Assembly: GCF_028657195.3 (NCBI RefSeq)
Contig: NZ_JANCPR020000028.1
Location: forward strand, 1 to 64,000
Direction of reading: 5' to 3'
From: Streptomyces iconiensis
GTDB lineage: Bacteria > Actinomycetota > Actinomycetes > Streptomycetales > Streptomycetaceae
Length of the DNA: 64,000 nt
Below, in pieces: positions 60,753-64,000 of the stretch. Numbering within the stretch: position 1 is the stretch's first letter; every line of letters starts with the position of its first letter. The notes beneath the pieces were generated by a model that was given only the letters and a program-made list of their open reading frames with translations, was not told where the DNA came from and made no database searches. The position numbers and the translations under genes were made by a program.

Positions 60753-62206
60753 CGGGTGGCGACCCCGCCTTCATTGCCTTCATTCGAGACGCCTTCGTCC
60801 AGGAGCGCGTGCGCGACGCTCTCCAGGCCGATCGAACGGGAAGCCTTCACCAGTACGACATCCCCCGCGCGCAGTTCCCCGCGCAACAGGTCGACGGCCG
60901 CCTCAGCGTCGGACACGTGCACCGACTCCTCACCCCACGAACCCTCGTTCTTGGCGCCCATGTCGAGCCAGGCTGCCTCTCGGCCACCGACCGCCACGAG
61001 CTTGCTGACGTTGAGCCGGACGGCGAGCCGTCCGATCGCGTCGTGCTCGGCGAGCGCATCGTCGCCGAGCTCGGCCATCTCGCCCAGCACCGCCCAGGTA
61101 CGGCCCCCCCGGGCCTCCCCGCCCGTGGCCCGGGCAGAGCCCATGGCGGAGAGCGCACGGAGCGCGGCCCGCATGGAGTCCGGGTTGGCGTTGTAGGCAT
61201 CGTTGACGACCGTGACGCCGTCGGCGCGCTCGGTGACCTCCATCCGCCACCGCGAGAGCGTGCCGGCCGCGGAGAGCGCATCGGCGATGTCCCCGGCAGG
61301 CATGCCCAGTTGGTGGGCGACGGCCGCCGCGGCAAGCGCGTTCGACACGTGGTGCTCACCGTACAGCCGCATGGTCACGTCACCGCACCCGGTAGGGGTG
61401 TGAAGGGTGAACGCTGGAGTGCCGCGTTCCGTGAGTCGTACGTTTTCAGCCCTGATGTCTGCTTCGAGGGCTTCGCCGAAGAGCAGGACGCGGGCGCTGG
61501 TACGGGTTTTCATGGCGCGAACGAGCGGGTCGTCGGCGTTGAGCACCGCGACCCCGCCCTCTTCGGCCGGTGGCAGCACCTCGACCAGCTCGCCCTTGGC
61601 CACGGCGATCTGCTCGCGCCCGCCGAACTCCCCGATGTGCGCGGTGCCGACGTTGAGGACGACACCGATACGGGGTGGGGTCAGCTCGCCGAGGTAGCGG
61701 ATGTGGCCGATGCCGCGGGCGCCCATCTCCAGGACGAGGTGCCGGGTCTCCGCCTCGGCGCGCAGCGCGGTCAGCGGCAGCCCGATCTCGTTGTTGAAGG
61801 AGCCCGGTGGCCAGACGGTCGGGCCCAGCCGCTCCAGCAGCTGAGCGATCAGGTCCTTGGTGCTGGTCTTGCCGCTGGACCCGGTCAGCGCGACGACCTG
61901 GGTGCCGAGCGTGCCGACCACGTGGCGGGCGAGGGCGCCCAGGGCGCGGGTGACGTCGTCGACGACGATCGCGGGGGCGCCGACGGGGCGGGTGGCGAGC
62001 ACGGCGACGGCCCCTGAGGCGACGGCGCCGGCCGCGAAGTCGTGGCCGTCGGCGCGCTCCCCGGCGAATGCCGCGAAGAGCGCCCCTGGCCCCGCCTCGC
62101 GGGAGTCGATCACCACGGGCCCGGTGATCCGTGCTTCCGGGTCCGTTATGTCATGCTGCCGTCCGCCGGTGAGGGCGGCGATCTCTGCGAGGGAGAGGGG
62201 GATCAT
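60749..62206 (-). CDS. murF: UDP-MurNAc-tripeptide:D-Ala-D-Ala ligase MurF
   Basis: MurF adds D-Ala-D-Ala to the UDP-MurNAc-tripeptide. The 485-residue protein has ATP loop LTGSSGKTSTKDLIAQLL (109-116), NFNNEIGLPLTAL-like SFNNEIGLPLTAL, VVNDAYNANPDSMRAAL and GEMAELGD. The ATG at 62206 overlaps the murE stop as ATGA. A GC-rich insertion with Gly/Arg residues near GSARATGGEARGGRTW is normal for this group. Confidence 0.97.
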   Translation of the reverse strand: MIPLSLAEIAALTGGRQHDITDPEARITGPVVIDSREAGPGALFAAFAGERADGHDFAAGAVASGAVAVLATRPVGAPAIVVDDVTRALGALARHVVGTLGTQVVALTGSSGKTSTKDLIAQLLERLGPTVWPPGSFNNEIGLPLTALRAEAETRHLVLEMGARGIGHIRYLGELTPPRIGVVLNVGTAHIGEFGGREQIAVAKGELVEVLPPAEEGGVAVLNADDPLVRAMKTRTSARVLLFGEALEADIRAENVRLTERGTPAFTLHTPTGCGDVTMRLYGEHHVSNALAAAAVAHQLGMPAGDIADALSAAGTLSRWRMEVTERADGVTVVNDAYNANPDSMRAALRALSAMGSARATGGEARGGRTWAVLGEMAELGDDALAEHDAIGRLAVRLNVSKLVAVGGREAAWLDMGAKNEGSWGEESVHVSDAEAAVDLLRGELRAGDVVLVKASRSIGLESVAHALLDEGVSNEGNEGGVATR

Positions 62207-63870
62207 CGGTTCTGGATATCTGTCCGGTGAGGTGTCTCGGCTGCGGGGAAGGTCGTGCTGCCGTGCTGCTCGTGTACGGCCGCCCGTTCGCGGATGGCTG
62301 TACGCAGCACGTCGTTGTCGTCGAACGGGCGGATCACGCCCGCGATGTCCTGGCCCTGCTCGTGGCCCTTGCCGAGGACGAGCACGGTGTCGCCGGGGTC
62401 GGCGCGTGCGACGGCCGCCTTGATCGCCTCGGCCCTGTCCTCCTCGACCAGCACGGTGCCGCGCTCGTGCGTGGGGACCTCGGCGGCGCCGCCGAGCATG
62501 GTCGCCAGGATTGCCAGCGGGTCTTCGGAGCGGGGGTTGTCCGAGGTGAGCACCGCCGTGTCGGACAGCCGCGCGAGAGCGGCGCCCATGGCGGTGCGCT
62601 TGTGCGGGTCGCGGTCGCCGCCGCAGCCCAGCACCGCGTGCACCTGGCCCTCGGTGACCTTGCGGATGGCGTAGAGGACGGACTCGACGGCGTCGGGTTT
62701 GTGCGCGTAGTCGACGACGGCGAGGTAGTCCTGACCCGCGTCGACCCGCTCCAGGCGCCCGGGTACGCCGGGCACGGCACCGATCCCGTCGGCCGCCGTG
62801 TACGGGTCGAGCCCCGCGGCGACCAGGGCCGTCAGCGCGGCGAGCGCGTTGGCGACGTTGAACGGGCCGGCGAGCGGGGCGCTGGCCGGCACGGACTGGC
62901 CCCCGGGCCCCACGGCTGTGAACGTCGAGCCGAGGGGACCGACCTCGACGTTCTCGGCGCGCCAGTCGGCGTCGGGGTGGCCCTCGGCCGAGAACGTGGT
63001 GACGGGGACCTCGGACTCGCTGATGAGCCGGAAGCCGTACTCGTCGTCGAAGTTGACCACTCCGGCGCGGGAGCGTGCCCGGGTGAACAGCTGCCGCTTG
63101 GCCTGGAAGTAGTCCTCCATGTCCGGGTGGAAGTCCAGGTGTTCGGGGCTCAGGTTGTTGAACACCGCGATGTCGAAGACGCACCCGTCGACCCGGCCGA
63201 GTACGAGCGCGTGGCTGGAGACCTCCATGGAGACCGCCCGTACGCCCCGCTCCCGCATGACGGCGAACAGCGCCTGGAGGTCGGTGGCTTCGGGCGTGGT
63301 GCGCTCGGACTTGATGCGCTCGTCGCCGATACGGGACTCGACCGTGCCGATCAGACCGGTCAGCGCGCCGTCCTTCTCCGCCGCCCTGCGCAGCCCGCCG
63401 TCGACCAGGTAGGCCGTGGTGGTCTTGCCGGAGGTCCCGGTGATCCCGATCTGGAGCAGGGCATCGCCCGGCACCCCGTAGACCGTGGCGGCGAGTTCGC
63501 CCATACGGCCGCGCGGGTCGGGCACCGCCAGCACCGGCAGGCCCGTGGCCTCGGCGCGCTCGGTGCCACCCGGGTCGGTGAGGACCGCGACGGCGCCGAG
63601 GCTCTGGGCCTGCGCAACGAAGTCGGCGCCGTGCAGCCGGGCCCCGGGGAGCGCGGCGTAGATGTCACCGGGCCGCACGGCGCGCGAGTCATGGGTGATG
63701 CCGGTCGCGTACGCCGTATCGGCGGGACCACCGCTCAGGAGCGCTTCGGGGGCTTCGGCGGCGTCGGCGTCCAGCCGTCGGGCCAGCTCCGCGAGCGGGA
63801 CGGGCGTCACCCGCGCGGGGCGGGGCGGCCCAGGGAAGGACTCGGGGGAGGTCTGATCAGCTTGTGGCAC
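62203..63870 (-). CDS. murE: UDP-MurNAc-dipeptide:diaminopimelate ligase MurE
   Basis: MurE adds diaminopimelate as the third residue of the stem peptide. The 555-residue protein has ITHDSRAVRPGDIYAALPG, ATP loop GTSGKTTT (145-152), a carbamylated-lysine region, and the DAP-recognition motif SDNPRSEDP; DNPR marks enzymes that use DAP rather than lysine. Streptomyces contains LL-DAP. The GTG at 63870 is 7 bases after TACGCT with no ribosome site, so this gene appears to be a leaderless start of a transcript. An earlier start at 63981 cannot be excluded. Confidence 0.95.
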   Translation of the reverse strand: MPQADQTSPESFPGPPRPARVTPVPLAELARRLDADAAEAPEALLSGGPADTAYATGITHDSRAVRPGDIYAALPGARLHGADFVAQAQSLGAVAVLTDPGGTERAEATGLPVLAVPDPRGRMGELAATVYGVPGDALLQIGITGTSGKTTTAYLVDGGLRRAAEKDGALTGLIGTVESRIGDERIKSERTTPEATDLQALFAVMRERGVRAVSMEVSSHALVLGRVDGCVFDIAVFNNLSPEHLDFHPDMEDYFQAKRQLFTRARSRAGVVNFDDEYGFRLISESEVPVTTFSAEGHPDADWRAENVEVGPLGSTFTAVGPGGQSVPASAPLAGPFNVANALAALTALVAAGLDPYTAADGIGAVPGVPGRLERVDAGQDYLAVVDYAHKPDAVESVLYAIRKVTEGQVHAVLGCGGDRDPHKRTAMGAALARLSDTAVLTSDNPRSEDPLAILATMLGGAAEVPTHERGTVLVEEDRAEAIKAAVARADPGDTVLVLGKGHEQGQDIAGVIRPFDDNDVLRTAIRERAAVHEQHGSTTFPAAETPHRTDIQNR

Positions 63871-63877
63871 GGCGGTG

Positions 63878-63883
63878 AGCGTA
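63878..63883 (-). promoter_or_regulatory. Candidate -10 box of murE
   Basis: TACGCT on the minus strand ends 7 bases before the murE GTG. The remaining sequence up to 64000 shows no gene; I expect ftsI further along. Confidence 0.4.
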
Positions 63884-64000
63884 CCGGGCGGGGCGCCCGC
63901 GCCGCGAAGCGAGGGGCGTGGCGGGGGCGGAGGGGCCTTGGGGTTGCACCCGTCGTCAGTGATCGTTCTCACGTGGCACATCCGTCAACCGCCCTGCCCC

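Overview
The window is chromosomal DNA from a high-GC actinomycete, almost certainly a Streptomyces. The evidence is the very high G+C content, frequent GTG and TTG starts, many 4-base start/stop overlaps, and the gene order trp - his - dnaE - lspA - ileS - divIVA - sepF - ftsZ - mur. From memory this order matches the core of Streptomyces chromosomes (roughly SCO2036 to SCO2089 in S. coelicolor). I saw no phage, transposon, CRISPR array, tRNA or rRNA gene.

Layout. (1) 1-5008: tryptophan block on the minus strand, read trpE, a trp-operon membrane protein, an HGxxPAAW small membrane protein, a DUF2752 protein, trpC and trpM, with hisI just upstream of trpE. (2) 5009-14760: a more accessory stretch with a TIGR03085 protein, a Tat-exported serine hydrolase, a LysR regulator divergent from a three-gene succinate dehydrogenase operon, a DUF1707 protein, a methyltransferase and a DUF6463 protein. 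(3) 14763-20670: a compact minus-strand his operon, hisD-hisC-hisB-(54-residue membrane protein)-hisH-priA-ridA-hisF, from a clear promoter at 20689-20718. (4) 20906-29178: a solenoid-plus-membrane protein, a LON-domain protein, ybaK, a 24-codon ribosomal protein bL37 gene, and an ABC exporter cluster with an NYN-domain nuclease-like protein. (5) 29469-42755: dnaE with a candidate DNA-damage promoter, DUF2252, a DsbA-like thiol protein, a receptor Ser/Thr kinase, a hydrolase, MscS, a CPA1 antiporter and an RluD-type pseudouridine synthase. (6) 42888-49130: an M6-type metalloprotease, lspA, a TraR/DksA protein with a histone-H1-like tail, and ileS under an actinobacterial T-box. (7) 49244-63870: the division and cell wall (dcw) cluster on the minus strand, murE-murF-mraY-murD-ftsW-murG-ftsQ-ftsZ-pgeF-yggS-sepF-yggT-divIVA.

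How the genes work together. TrpE and TrpC act in tryptophan synthesis, and the His genes cover the middle and end of histidine synthesis. PriA (HisA) can do both the HisA and TrpF isomerisations, linking the two blocks; no separate trpF is present. The dcw genes build lipid II (MurE, MurF, MraY, MurD, MurG) and the divisome (FtsW, FtsQ, FtsZ, SepF), with DivIVA as the polar growth organiser.

The regulatory signals I trust most are: the T-box in front of ileS, with a pairing scheme that exposes or hides the ileS ribosome binding site; a promoter motif upstream of dnaE that fits the RecA-independent DNA damage consensus; the his promoter; a T-N11-A LysR site in front of sdhC; a palindrome overlapping a good -35 box upstream of ftsZ; and a recurring arrangement in which a -10 hexamer sits 6-8 bases before the start codon, predicting leaderless mRNAs for about ten genes. 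I found no clearly novel multi-gene system. The less described items are the tiny genes, the promoter inferences and the hairpin repeat family.
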